This document shows positions 1 to 11,653 of a stretch of 64,000 bases of DNA, in pieces. Both the position numbers and the translations under genes were made by a program. Source of the stretch: Larix kaempferi (Eukaryota; Streptophyta; Pinopsida; Pinales; Pinaceae). Under the pieces are notes generated by a model. The model searched no databases. It was not told the origin of the DNA and worked only from the letters and a program-made list of their open reading frames with translations. Location of the stretch: assembly GCA_027924585.1 (NCBI GenBank), contig BSBM01000179.1, positions 12,376,501-12,440,500 of the forward strand, written 5' to 3'. Within the stretch, counting starts at the first letter, position 1, and each line of letters opens with the position of its first letter.

Positions 1-1215
1 ACCCTGGTAGAAATAAGAAATTCAAGAGAGCACTCCCCCGAGGAAAAATTAGAAATTCCTGCCAAAAATCAAGAACCCAAGAGGAGGAGTACGAGATTCA
101 ACCAAACAGCTCGAATCCAAATAGACAAGGAAAAGAGTAGAGAACCCAGTCCCATTGTTCAAAATGTGTCGGATGGGGACGATGATCAGTGGGTAGATCA
201 GGAAGACCCCACTACAAAAGAGGAACATGATGAAGAAATGCAGGATGGAGGGGAAGAAATGCATAAAGAAGCAGAAGAAATGGATAAGGGAGAAGAGTAG
301 AACTTAGGAGAGCAAGGTAACTTCCAAGGAAATCCTCTAGCACAAGATAACCTCGAGGTCATCAACCAACTCACTGAGGCACGAACAGAATTGGAGAATC
401 TCATAAACGAGCTGGCAACATTAAGGATTGGGCCAGGAAGCCAGCCCACACCTCCCCCGTTCTTAGCCGAGAAAACTCAAATACTAAAGATGCACCATGC
501 AGAGGAGCTATGGCTGGCCGAGCAGAAGCCTTTAGCGCTTCAAGAAAATTCGGCGGAGGCACAAGCCAAATTGGCCAAAAAGGACCAGGAGGTCACCAAA
601 TTGGCCAAAAAGGACCAGGAGGTCACCAAATTAAAAGACGTTTTGGCCACTACTATCAGCATATATAAAAAACTGAGGGACCTCAGACCCCCGTCGACAA
701 TCTATGCAGTCTATATGCAGGAGAAATGGGGCAAATTCCAGCTCGAGAGGTTGAAGCAAGGACTCCCTATAGAGGTAAGCACCCCCAAGGAGTTTATAGA
801 TGCATGTTTGAACTCTAGAGAGCTGGAGAAAGACAAATTAAGTGAGTTCTTTTTGCATAACTTCGTGGTTTCTGGCTCGCCCAACTGGTCTCCAAACCCA
901 TATGTGGGCGATTTCCAGTTGAGGGCATTATGTTCATGGATGAACCACGAAATTGAGGGAGCCCAGGACTACCATATCTATGTTGCACAAAAATGGCAAA
1001 CCCCATTGATGATCAGACCTGAGCCAACTCACCTTGAGGGAATAATCTATAATCACAGGATCCTCACTCAGGATGAGGAATTGATACCCATTCTCCTCAC
1101 AAAACAACAAGAGGTCGTGACTCATTTTGACATTACACTCCACAGCACGCGGAAGGAAGTTAATGAGTCCATTAAGGAAAGATGGAGCAGGGTGGCAAAT
1201 GATCTGAAGAGGTGA
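1..1215 (+). pseudogene. Retroelement-associated ORF, 5' end outside window, one internal stop
   Basis: Frame 1 is open from the left edge to the TGA at 1213-1215 except for one TAG at 298-300 (codon 100). It therefore reads as a single ~404-codon frame cut by the window on its 5' side. Codons 58-99 are Asp/Glu-rich. Codons ~116-140 and 180-220 are coiled-coil-like and include an exact duplicated decapeptide (LAKKDQEVTK). The remaining part, codons ~220-404, looks globular and aromatic-rich, with Trp in EKWGKF, SPNWSPN, CSWMNH and QKWQTP. I recognise no Pfam-type domain and see no reverse transcriptase, protease or integrase motif. A polypurine tract and an LTR-like start follow at 1601-1613, so this is probably the last ORF of an LTR element. 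Whether the TAG is decay or a readthrough site between two ORFs cannot be decided from one copy. Confidence 0.55.
571..630 (+). repeat. Exact 30-bp tandem duplication inside the ORF
   Basis: Bases 571-600 and 601-630 are identical and in frame, duplicating the decapeptide LAKKDQEVTK in a coiled-coil region. No mismatches are visible, so the duplication is recent compared with the nonsense mutation or under little constraint. Confidence 0.95.
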
Positions 1216-1600
1216 GAACTCCACTCTCCCCTCAGGCTTGATGATGCCCTTTTCAAGCCACACTCTACAAAGAATCCCTGGAAAGAAACCAACTCATATG
1301 GATCGGGATGAGACTGAATCCCCATTCTTTCTTTCCCCAGTCATCAAGGAACAGATAAATGAAGAGGAAGAAAGGAGGACATGGACCAGGGAGGATCAGA
1401 ACTTTGGGTATCACAAACAGACAGGGATCCTTGGGTGGTATCATGGGACATCAAGGAGGTCATCGATGAATCGAATAAGTCACCCAAGGATGGGTGAATC
1501 CTTCAAGTGTGGGAGAGAATGATGAGTCAAGTTTTCAGGTATCTGATAACCTTTTTTCCAGCAGCCAAACTCAAGCAATGGTGATGAAACATACTCATTT
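1216..1600 (+). other. Degenerate coding tail and 3' untranslated stretch
   Basis: Frame 1 carries on past the TGA at 1213 for about 34 codons, then has several stops. Further coding-like peptide (for example WVVSWDIKEVIDE, near 1437-1475) is still readable in the same frame. This looks like decayed continuation of the upstream ORF up to the purine tract at 1601. Confidence 0.4.
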
Positions 1601-2800
1601 GTGGGGGGAAAATGTTTTACTTTAATTATTTAATGAAATTTTTTTATGATTATTCTTGGATGTTAGAATGCGTATCAAATAAACTAATTATATGGAAACC
1701 AAGCATGATTGAGCAGGTTCAGGGTCATTCAAGGATGGACGTGTAGAAGACTAAAGGATCACCAAGCTCAGCGCCCTGTTTCCTGATTTATAGAGGATGC
1801 ACTCCCACTTTCAAGAGGAATCGGCATTTAGACAACTAGTTAGGATCAGCATTAAATCATATAAATATGGGCCTCTTGGGTAGCAAGAGGCCCCTGCTGT
1901 TATTTTGAGAAAAACAATGTTTTAACGTTTTCTGCCCTATCGATATTGCGAAGTACAGACCTTTGTTTTGACATGGATTTTATATTTTAATAAGAGATTG
2001 ATGATTAATTCTAGCTAGCGTTTCTAAGTTTTATTCTCTCCTGAGTACGGGTTGGGGAGGGCCTCTCCAACACGTAGGTCAGGAGATTTCTATTTGTAGG
2101 TATTTCTTTCAATTATGCGTTTTACATTGATGAATAGTTCTATTACATATGGAAGCGCTTGAATGATTTATTATTTCTGTAGTAGTTTATAATACATTCT
2201 GTAGTACAGCAAAACAGTTTCAGTAGTCCTGTAGGTTCTTTCTTTCAACGCATATTTTAATCAACGATTGCATGTGTATTAGGTTTGCTTTTAATATCAT
2301 GGTTTATATCTGAGGTTTTTTACTATTTCACATCGTGATTAATTTCTTTAAAGTAATAGATGGATAGCTCTAAACAATCGCACTTCGATTAAGTCTTGGG
2401 ATTTAAAATGGTTTAGATTAGAATTCTAGTTTTAGGCATAAAGTAACTATAGACCTCGTTTTCTCAAATCTTAGAATAGATCTATTAGGGCAATTTCATT
2501 TTCTAGATTTACCATTCTGCATTAAGTAATTTCATAAGATCATTCCCTTTACTTTCAGCGTTTTAATTATTTAAAATAGATTTACTGCTTTATTTCTTAA
2601 AACAGATTTACTGCTTTTAGTATCTTTATTTCTGAGAATAGGTTTACTGCTTTCAGCACTTTAATTCTTTTAATTAGATTTATTGCTTTCCAGTATTTAA
2701 TTTTGTAGCATAACCAATTTACATCTTTAGTAGACAACCTTTAGAACATCGATACCGACATCCAACTGTGACAGATATTATCCTATAAGAGCACAGATAG
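1601..2800 (+). mobile_element. Putative 3' LTR preceded by a polypurine tract; right end not resolved
   Basis: A G/A-only run (GGGGGGAAAA, ~1603-1612) is followed at 1613 by TGTTTTACTTTA, the usual polypurine-tract/LTR junction. A TATA box lies at 1860-1867. The second LTR is outside the window, so the right boundary is only a guess. The sequence stays AT-rich and non-coding to ~2800 and contains repeated 'ttactgctttcagtatttaatt'-like phrases around 2540-2700. Confidence 0.45.
1860..1893 (+). promoter_or_regulatory. LTR TATA box followed by a perfect 10-bp hairpin
   Basis: TATAAATA at 1860-1867 is followed at once by gggcctcttg (1869-1878), a 5-base loop, and its exact complement caagaggccc (1884-1893). 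The position suits the start of an LTR transcript, where the hairpin would lie at the 5' end of the RNA. The promoter role is inferred from the LTR context. Confidence 0.5.
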
Positions 2801-2841
2801 TGCATGCACCTCTAAAGTTTGTACGTTCCCCGGGTTGACAT

Positions 2842-5800
2842 TTAAAGTAGGCTCTTGGTATAGCTTCCCTCATTAGGCATCCATATTAGGAGCTCACCAA
2901 AGCCAACATGTAAGTAGTTCTTCCAAAGACAAGCAATGCCAGGGTCCCATTGCTTGTTTTGCATCCCCATTGGTGAGAATGCCATCCAAAACCAGCCCTC
3001 AAACAAAAGTATGCATGGATCCCAGTTCCTCAACTGCAAGTATCCATTCAGTAGTGTCAAGGGTGGAAACTTGACATCCCAAGGAATTCCAAGATCCCAC
3101 GGTCCATTGTGCATCCTCCTAAGCATCATCAATATCATGCAGAACCCACCATTATGAAAGGTACTATGAATGATAGCAGTGGAATCATGAAGAATGTCTG
3201 AATCATGTAAGTGACATAGAAATTTGTCATTCTTCAAACTAGGATTAAATATAGAGAGGTCCTTCATCATAAAATACATGTCCCCAAAGCGAGGTCGACC
3301 CCAAATAATTCTTTCCGAGTCATCAATAGAAAAAGGTGGATCCCTTTTCTCCTCGTGTGGCCCCAGGAGAAAGTATCCCCTTACCCAATCTTCTTCTCTA
3401 TATGTCATGGCTGCCATATGTATGTGGGATGATGAACAATGAACCAACCTTTTCCGACAACCTCCTAGTGGCAACTCATAACTTCTTTGACAATGTAAGG
3501 GTGCTTGGTCTTCATCTTCCTTGTCTTCAAACTTCTCAAACTCCTGCCAATCAGAATGCACCTCACGTGCATGTGTACAGAAGATATCTAATGGCTGCAA
3601 GATAAATTTTTGCTGCTGCTCACATGTCAGGAAAATGTCAATTATAACAAAAAATTTATTGCATAAATAAAAGAACCTTTTACCTTCCAAGGTATTTAAT
3701 GCAATGATTCATCTACCCATCCAGCCAATGGATGGACAAGCATTTTCATTTGCTGAACCATATGGAATGTGATCAGCCATATGTATGTCCTCATCAAATG
3801 AATAGATCCCACGATATCTATGGAACTCCACCGGTGCTCCCCTCTTCATCCAATGGCTCAACTCTCTGCCATTGATCCAAGGGTGCAAAACTCCATCAAA
3901 TGACCCACACTTTGGAAGTAAGTGTAGATCTGATTGCTCCTTGTCAAAAGTGGCTGCACACATTTGCATGGGATGCCTCCACTGCTGTGATTTAAGGAAC
4001 ATGTCATCGGCCTCAATTTAGGATCCTCCTGCTCCTCATGTGACACCAAGAGGAAGAACCCTTTTACCCAATTTTCATTCCCTAAATTTGTGGTTGAATA
4101 TGAAATGGGGAATGAGGGATGGTGATCCCTCCTACTAAAAATTTCATCCACGTAAGTTGTGGATGTATTCTCTCTATTAATGTCTGATCCAGCTATGGTG
4201 AAATTAGCTGCACCTTCCTTGGAAGAGGGACTTTATTCAATGAACCTCTCATGTTCATTCTGGAAAAAATCATGTGCTTGCTTTTCACCCACTGTTTCTG
4301 CACATTCTTCAAGCACATACCAAATAGACTGCTCCTCATGATCCACCCACTCATGAGGTCCCTCCATGGAATATTTTATGTCATTGACCCAAAAGGGATG
4401 ACTCTTAGGAAAAATTGAGGATTCAGTCAATTCTTTCCACTCTTGTTGGAATTTTTCTATCTTCATTTGGGATTCTAAGAGAGCACTTTGAGTGTATCTC
4501 AAAGAATATTGGGTGGCCAATAACTCACTTTTGAGCTTGTAGTTCTCTTTTTCATATCTGCAAATATTTTCTTCATCATGCAATGATGCTTCCCACAACA
4601 ATTCAACAAGCTCGAACATGTAATTTTTATTTGAAAGCAACTGTGAGAAATTACCTTTGATTGTGGACATTGCTTTTTGGATATTCTCCATGGCCGCAAA
4701 GAAATTTTGATCTTTCATTAAAGCAGCTTCCCAACACAACCTTGAAAATGAAACATGAGTGTCATGGAGAATTTTCATGGCCTCTTGGATCTTCTGTTCA
4801 TCCATCTTTAAAGATTCTGCAATAAGTTGAGGTTCTTGTATATGTTCCTCCTCTTCATTTTCCCTCACCGGATCAATTTCATGCAGTGCACTTGAGGTTT
4901 TGAAATCTGATCTATATTTTGTTGCTGCAATATATTCATCTTTTAGGTCCTCAAAAACATAATTTGGGCTGCAACATAAGTGCTCATTCATCCTTGGTGC
5001 AGCAAAAAGGTCTTCTCTCAAAGTTTCATCCTTCACAATGCTTCCATTCTTTACATCGGAATTCTGAACCTCAACACTAGGGGGATCAACCATTCTGCAC
5101 TTTTCAGTGGAAGTGGTTGCTATATCAGATGGTCATAATGACACATAAAAATCAGAAATTACTAACTTACCATGTGTCATGTTATCCTCTTTATTTGGTG
5201 GAATTATGATGGTTTGTTCATCCACCCATTTCTTTGCTTCACATCCTACTGGGGTGTGCTCAATTTTTGCTTCTTTGAGAGGCTCAAGGGGTGACTGTAA
5301 ATCTGAATGGTGTTCCTCTTTTGGATCAGATCCAAAATATGTCTCACCAACATCAATATGCCCCATCGCTTCTGCACTTATCTTGAAATCAACCATTAAA
5401 ATATTGAGAGTGATTTTACCTCCTTCATCACCAACAATCAAGTGTTTGACTACTGGATCTTCTACTACGCATTGACCTTCTTCATCCACTTCTTGGAGTA
5501 ATGGGGCACCAGCAAGGTCTTCTTGGTCATTTCTTTCCAAGAAACTTGATGTCTCTCCACATTGTCTGGTGCTCAAATCACAACCTTTGGACTTCCTTCT
5601 TGAAGAAAAACCAAACAGTCTTGCAATGCTTGGCCCTGCAAGTGGCCTTGATGAAACTTCCTTCTTGGTTCCTTTTCCTTGAGATTGGGATGGATCCATA
5701 TGTAGGGATGCAACTTCACCTTTATTTTTTCCTACTTCTTCTCCACCTGAAGAACTAGGTGGCTCTTGGTTTCCTCCCTTGATTTTTCTTGGTTGTGAGG

Positions 5801-6230
5801 GCACATCTTTATCCCTCCCTTCCATCTTAGCTCCTAGGGGTAAAAATCTTTCCTCGACTTCTTTGCACACACCATCAACCATATGTGCAATCCTTATTTT
5901 TCTATCACTATTGTAGGGGTCTTTGAACAAACTTTGAATATCCAAATCACAATAGTCTCTAAAGGTCAGGTACTTTTGAACCTCCTTCATCAAGGCAGAG
6001 TACTCCATGAAGTACTCATAGGATTTCTTAGGGTTACCTCTTTTGAGAATTCCTTCATAATCCCAATTAGTCATAGGTAGTTCATTTCCTATGCTCTCTT
6101 CAAACATTTTTTCATCAAGGAAATCATGTTCAACTTTGTGCAAATAAGAATTTCCAATAGGGGTTAAAGGCTCCTCTTCATATGGCTCAAAAATAAATTC
6201 TTCTTCTTCACTGACTAGTAGGAGCCACAT
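2842..6230 (-). pseudogene. Long decayed ORF of a non-autonomous LTR element (about 1,130 codons)
   Basis: Read on the minus strand from the ATG at 6230, one frame runs to about 4000 with only two stops: TGA at 5133-5135 and TAA at 4233-4235. A frameshift near 4000 then leads to a second frame that ends at 2842 after one TAG at 3709-3711. The N-terminal third is acidic, the middle (about 4990-4400) is helical and coiled-coil-like, and the C-terminal third is Trp/His-rich. The C-terminal part seems to contain a duplicated unit: a WV[KR]G[FY]FLL motif followed by HEE occurs near 4075 and again near 3380. I do not recognise the protein, and it has no visible RT, integrase or protease motif. It lies just inside a primer-binding site and LTR, so it is the internal ORF of that element. 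Confidence 0.6.
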
Positions 6231-6308
6231 TTTGCATTTATGAGAAGATCTTCAATCTTCCTTCAATCATTGAGTTAATTTCTTTCCACAGGGTGAGCCA
6301 AGGAAAGA

Positions 6309-6320
6309 GATTTGATACCA
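6309..6320 (-). other. Primer-binding site
   Basis: On the minus strand TGGTATCAAATC starts one base inside the LTR end at 6322. The first eight bases match the initiator-tRNA-Met primer site (TGGTATCAGAGC) used by most plant LTR elements. It fixes the element's orientation as leftward. Confidence 0.75.
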
Positions 6321-6321
6321 T

Positions 6322-8396
6322 TGTAATATCCTTGGGAAGATTCATCAAAGATATTAACTCAAGTTCAGAATTTTTGATAAAATTTACTTGACAATTTTTA
6401 TTCAATTCATCGAACAAAGCAAGAAGTTAGTGACGGGTAAGGAGACTTGAAACTGAGTTTGGTAGGATGAACTTTCAGTTCTGGAATTTATATTGGGAAA
6501 TGTGCAGCAGCAACTTAGACAGTGGGAAATTGGATCATTTGTACAAAGCATGGAGACCATTTATGTTTCAGACATCAACTACTGCTGAAGCCTACCGCAA
6601 TGCTTCCTGAGTACATCCACATATACAAACTAGATTGGGGAGGCTAACAGGGTTTATAAAATTCAATGGGTTTCTGGTCATGTTCAAAATAATAAGTAAT
6701 CAATATTGGGAGAGTTTGCAGAGAATTGGGTCTTTTGGCCTCCCCTGGGATTGTGGAGCTAGTCTTTTTCAGAACTTCTCAAACAATGTCTAAGGGCTAC
6801 CAAATTCTAGAAATGAGGGTTGTTATGGATACTAGGATGTGTCAAGGACCTGCTCCAACTGACGAAATAACAAAAGAGTGCACAGAACGAATTTGATAGA
6901 CAAAATGGCAAAACTAGTCGAATTTAGGCATCACACTAGCTAGTCTTGGATTTTATCATGATAAACTGTCTTAAGGAAATACAAAATCGGTTCTGATGAT
7001 TATGTTAGATCTGATATGAATTATTATAACCATTAAACATCAAATATAGAGTTCATAACAGTGCTCTTAACTTCTAATGCTTGCTTTACAATGGACAATG
7101 CCTCATAGGCTATTTTCTTCTTACATGAGATAGAGAACAGAGTAGAGAAGAAGAGAATTACTGTGGATCTGTACTGGAAGTGTTATCAGTCCATATACTT
7201 GTTAGATGGCTGAAATTGCTGCATTATGAATTTAATGATCTTCAATGGGAGCCATGATCATCAGTTCTCCTCTCTTAGGAAAATTACCTCCAATCTGGCA
7301 GCGAGTAGAGTAGAAGAGAGAGAAGAGAGGGAATTCGATCTGAACTTGATATTTTGGAATATGGAAGCCTCTTATGTCTGCAAATAACCACTGATAAGCC
7401 TCACAAAATATTCTGAGAACACCTTCCCATATACATCTTCATCTATGGTGCTTCCTCCTCAAAAACTGACTGTAAAACGCCTCCAATGGAAGCCTCTTCT
7501 CTAATCAAGCAATAGATATTCATTGCTGCTCAATAATGGATGTCACTGGATGTAATACTATCTATTGTACCTGCATAACACTCATAGAAAACTCACTAGG
7601 CCTTGGGGCACATCTCCCAAGAGAATTTGTTGAGGCACATCACTCAACAGTTGAGAAGCTCAGAGCTCTCAAACCAAAATTGCAAATGACAAAAGTTGTT
7701 CAATGGAGTTAGTTGGATTCTTTTATAAACTTCATGATGACCTGCTGAGAAGGTTACTTGGATTGGTGACTTGTGAGAGTAGGTTACCCACTTTCCCATT
7801 CTACTCCAAAGCCATGAGGATGCCACCTTGGGATAATTAGCAAGTTTAGCTCATCCAAAATGGAAAGTGCGCCCTCCTTGAGAAAATAGAAGTTTATCTT
7901 AACACAAGATGTTTCCTTTATTGATAAACTTGGTCTGAAATAGAAACTGCGCCCTCAACTTTCTTGCTTTTGGGGCTAACATTCTTTTGTCTCCTTTTTA
8001 GAAATTGCACCTTTAAATTTTCCTTCTTTTGAACTATGACAGCTTTTCTGTAGTTGCCTCTTTTGTCCTAGATTCCTCTTTGATTGAATTGGTATGCTCC
8101 ATCTTTTTTTTGGCTTGAGTGCTTTTGGTAATTTTCTTGATTTGCTTGATTGTTGCCATTAATGAATTCCAACTCATGGTCCACTTGGACCCATGCGCCC
8201 TCCAAGTCACCTATGCACACTTAATTCCAATATTTATTAAAATAACATAATTAATAAATAAAATTGAACTTAGTGCATGCCTTCTTCATATTTAATAATT
8301 AGAATTTTCCTAGGTAGATTGATTAATTCCACTTTCACCCCCTAGGTGCTTAGCAAGATCAAGACTTTATATGTCCTTCTAGGAAGGGACATTACA
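6322..8396 (-). mobile_element. 5' LTR (2,075 bp) of the element carrying the long decayed ORF
   Basis: On the plus strand the segment begins TGTAATATCC and ends GGACATTACA, a near-perfect terminal inverted repeat with TG...CA ends. A primer site abuts its left end. On the right it joins a Ty3/gypsy gag reading frame with no gap, so the element inserted into that gag. The first five flanking bases (CTTTT, 8397-8401) should be one copy of the target duplication. No matching 3' LTR occurs left of 2842, so the element's 3' end is lost or replaced. No coding signal was seen in the LTR. Confidence 0.7.
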
Positions 8397-9127
8397 CTTT
8401 TGGTCAAATATTCACTTTTCCTTTCCTTTCCATGTTGGATGAACTTCTAATTTTCCTTTTCTTTGATCATATCAATGCATTTCCTTTCTAATTGTTTGAT
8501 CAATGGTTGGTGGATTAATAAAATCAATATTGTCTCTATAATTTTGGGGCAGACGTTCAAGGAAGATTTGGATTTTGATCCTTCATCTTTGTTGTAATCT
8601 AGATACCTCAACAATTCCAAAACATTATGGACATGTTATTCCATGGAATTATGTCCCAATTTTAATTCATTGAAATCCTTCCACTTGTTATCATAATACC
8701 TAGTAGATAAGTATTTTTCCTTGAAATACTTTTTAAATCGCTCCTAGTTGATCCATCTTTCTTTGATTCCCTTTACATGCATGAGGTGCTCCCATCAAAT
8801 TGAATCTCGACCAATGAGATTGTAAACATAAATGATGTCCTTTTCATTTCTTGAGTAATCATGAATCCGAAAATATTTCTTCATTCCAAGAAGCCATGCC
8901 TCTACTTCTTGACCTATCTTATTTTCTCCATCAAATGTGAGTGGCCTTGCCTTTCCGAATTCTCCTTGTGGGATTGTTTTAAATTTTCTTCTTCTTTCAA
9001 ATATGCTGGAAGTATCCCTTGGGATACTTCTAGAACCTCAAGAATCACATGACCTGCTAGAAGAATACCTTGACAAATATACCTTATGTGTCCTGGTCAA
9101 AGAACCCTTTCTTAGACTTGAAGTCAT
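8397..9127 (-). pseudogene. Ty3/gypsy gag (Retrotrans_gag type), degenerate and split by an LTR insertion
   Basis: Minus-strand translation from the ATG at 9127 gives a basic Ser/Arg-rich leader and then the well-known plant gypsy Gag pattern: ARPLTFDGENKIGQEVEAWL, KKYFRIHDYS, VKGIKERWIN, RFKKYFKEKYLSTRYYD. After a frameshift near 8565 it continues as FLERLPQNYRDNIDF. At least five stops interrupt it. Two of them (in SI*WEH and IN*ERF) fall where related Gags have Trp. The frame runs directly into the foreign LTR end at 8396, showing that the insertion was into gag. The rest of gag-pol would lie left of the inserted element and is not in this window. Confidence 0.8.
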
Positions 9128-11638
9128 CTTTCTAATGAAGTTTCTGGGGCGACTTTCTGCACTTCTTCTTCCTTGACCAATATTTCTTGGATTATATCCA
9201 ATATGATACCTCTAATAAATATTGGTGAGGATTTGGAGGTAAGCAAAATTAATCTGTTTATGCTCTTCTTGATCCTTGATCAACCTCTCATTGAAACTTC
9301 TCATTATTTCAACCAAGTTTTGGGGAGTGATATACTCTTTCCTCCCATTGGATTATGTATCAGCATTTCCCTCTTGCATATTTTATCCCAACATATCCTC
9401 ATCATGTTCATAGGGGTCTTGGGAATCATTCATGGTTACCATTTTCTTTTGTAAATTCTTTCCCCTTGCATGTTTCCCTCTGCTACAATTGTTCAAATAT
9501 TGTCTCAACTGCAAGCATTATGCATCATAGAGATATTTAATAGACATATTAGTAATGCATTCAATGAACCATAAAATTTTTATTCTTTAAAAAAATTATT
9601 CTTATGGAATAATTCACAGGATTCTTGGGTATTTTTATGTTCCATTTATGCATTCTGGAAACTACCCCCTATTGACATTTTTTATCAAATTGAGGTTATA
9701 GGCACTTTTTTGTTTGAATACTAGAAACATAAATTCCTCATTATGAATATGACTATGCACCTCTATTCCCATATGGATAGGATTTCCAATGCCTATCCTC
9801 ATGCTTCATTTGATGTCGGATATGAAAGTTACATCCTCCCAAAAATATTGATCCTGCCTAATTCTACACTTTTTCTATAGGTGTAATTATCTTCAGATAC
9901 CAACTTCAACCGCCTATAGAAGAAAATATGGCAAGAAATATAATTTTTTTATATCGAGAATTGTTAGTACATATAACAAGTATCATTCACCAACTTTCAA
10001 ATCTCTGATCCGATTCTCTAGTCAACATCTATAAAATTCTAGGTTCGACCACTTTTGACTTTTGCATTTTTTTCGCAGACTTAGATTTTTTGGCAAATTT
10101 GGCTATCTCCCAAACTAATCTTTTCTGCAAAAACTTCAACGAATTTTTTTGTTTTTTTTTTAATGAGTAGGTAAAATGTTGAGCTAAAAAGAAAACCGGT
10201 TTTGACATCTAGGGTCACTTTTACCTCTTGCAAGCTTTCCAAATCCCCAAAAAGTGCTTCAGAATAGTGGATTTTGGCCTTCTTTCACACCCATGCATCA
10301 CACCCTTTGGAATTTGGATCCAAGATCCCATAATTATCTGTTTACCTGGTCTAAAATTGTACCATATCAATTTCATCATGAACAGAGTCCTCATCGGGTC
10401 TTTGGACACTAATCTTTGAAAGTCACTAACTTGAAATTTCAGTCAAATCAGAGCAATATTGGCTCAAGCCTCTCGTTGTTATTTAGGTGACCTTCATTAA
10501 TGGAGTCTAAATTCCACAAGTATCATCAGTTTCCAAGCTAAACTGCTCTGCTACGGCCAAATCAATTTTCGGGCTCCAATTTTTTAATTTTTGTTTTCTG
10601 AATCGCCACTGTAGGATATGACCTTCCCTATCAGAATTTTCTTGTGACTACCTCATGGATGACCCTGCAATGGATATCTTAAGTGGAATCACTGATGCCT
10701 CGTGGTATTTTTCTTATGAGATAATTTTGCACCCATGCGGATGCGTACCGAGGACCACCATGGACTTCTCTCCATGGACTATTCCTTGAGACACTTTTGT
10801 GTACCCTCGTGGATGTGCACCGATGACCTCTATAGACCTATACTTTGATGCACCCACATACTTTCATCCATGGCCCCCATGGACCACTCATCTTGGATTC
10901 ACCCCATGGATGAACTCTGCCATGCCTATGGACTTTTCTCCACTGTGCCCACAGACTTTTCTTCGCCATGCCTACAGACTCTCCTCAGCTAATAGATGCT
11001 TCAATGGACCTCTTCTCCATTGCACTCTTCCGTTCCCATGGAATTTTCTATGTTGTGCCCATAGACTCTCCTCAATTGTTTCTGCATACCTCTTCTTCAT
11101 TTCACTTCATGGAAAAACTCCACCGTGCCTGTAGACTTTTCTCTACTACGCCCACAGACTCTTCTTTGTGGCTTCCCCATGAGATTCTTTGTGGCACACC
11201 ACTATCTCTTCTCTGCAACACATGGGTATTCTAGACATTGGCTACCCACATATAATTCTAGTATGATTTATCCACGTCATATCCCTATTTCCTATATGGC
11301 ACAGGTGGGGTCCACTTCAAACTTCCCCAATTTGCCATTTTTTTTCAATTCAAGAAATTTCAACTTTCCTCCAATTCTAGATATCTCTACTATATAACAA
11401 GGGAAAATGTGTTTCTCCATTAGTACTGTGAATTACAAAAATATCCAAATCTCTTTTAAACTAATCTACCATTCTTGATGGTAAAACACAAGTTGAATTC
11501 GTGGGCTCTATTAAAGCACCATCAGTAACATAAAACCACGAATTTTACCAAAACATTATCGACACTTCCTGTGCAACTCGGATGTTCTTCCTGTGAGTGT
11601 GGATTCTGGCCCACATATCCCTAATGTTGCAACCACTA
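9128..11638 (-). other. Long untranslated leader between gypsy 5' LTR and gag
   Basis: About 2.5 kb with no convincing coding frame between the primer site at 11639 and the gag ATG at 9127. Within 10690-11240 the plus strand holds a degenerate repeat of phrases such as 'catggacttctctccatgg' and 'gcctacagactctcctc', a decayed minisatellite. Short ORFs here encode only this low-complexity sequence. Confidence 0.5.
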
Positions 11639-11650
11639 TCTCTGATACCA
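11639..11650 (-). other. Primer-binding site of the gypsy element
   Basis: TGGTATCAGAGA on the minus strand, three bases inside the LTR end at 11654. Eleven of the twelve bases match the standard plant initiator-tRNA-Met site. It orients the element leftward, in agreement with gag at 9127-8397. Confidence 0.8.
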
Positions 11651-11653
11651 CTC

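Noticed and set aside
9896-9902. Second primer-site-like 'gatacca' in the gypsy leader
   Set aside because: Only seven bases match, and no LTR end adjoins it.
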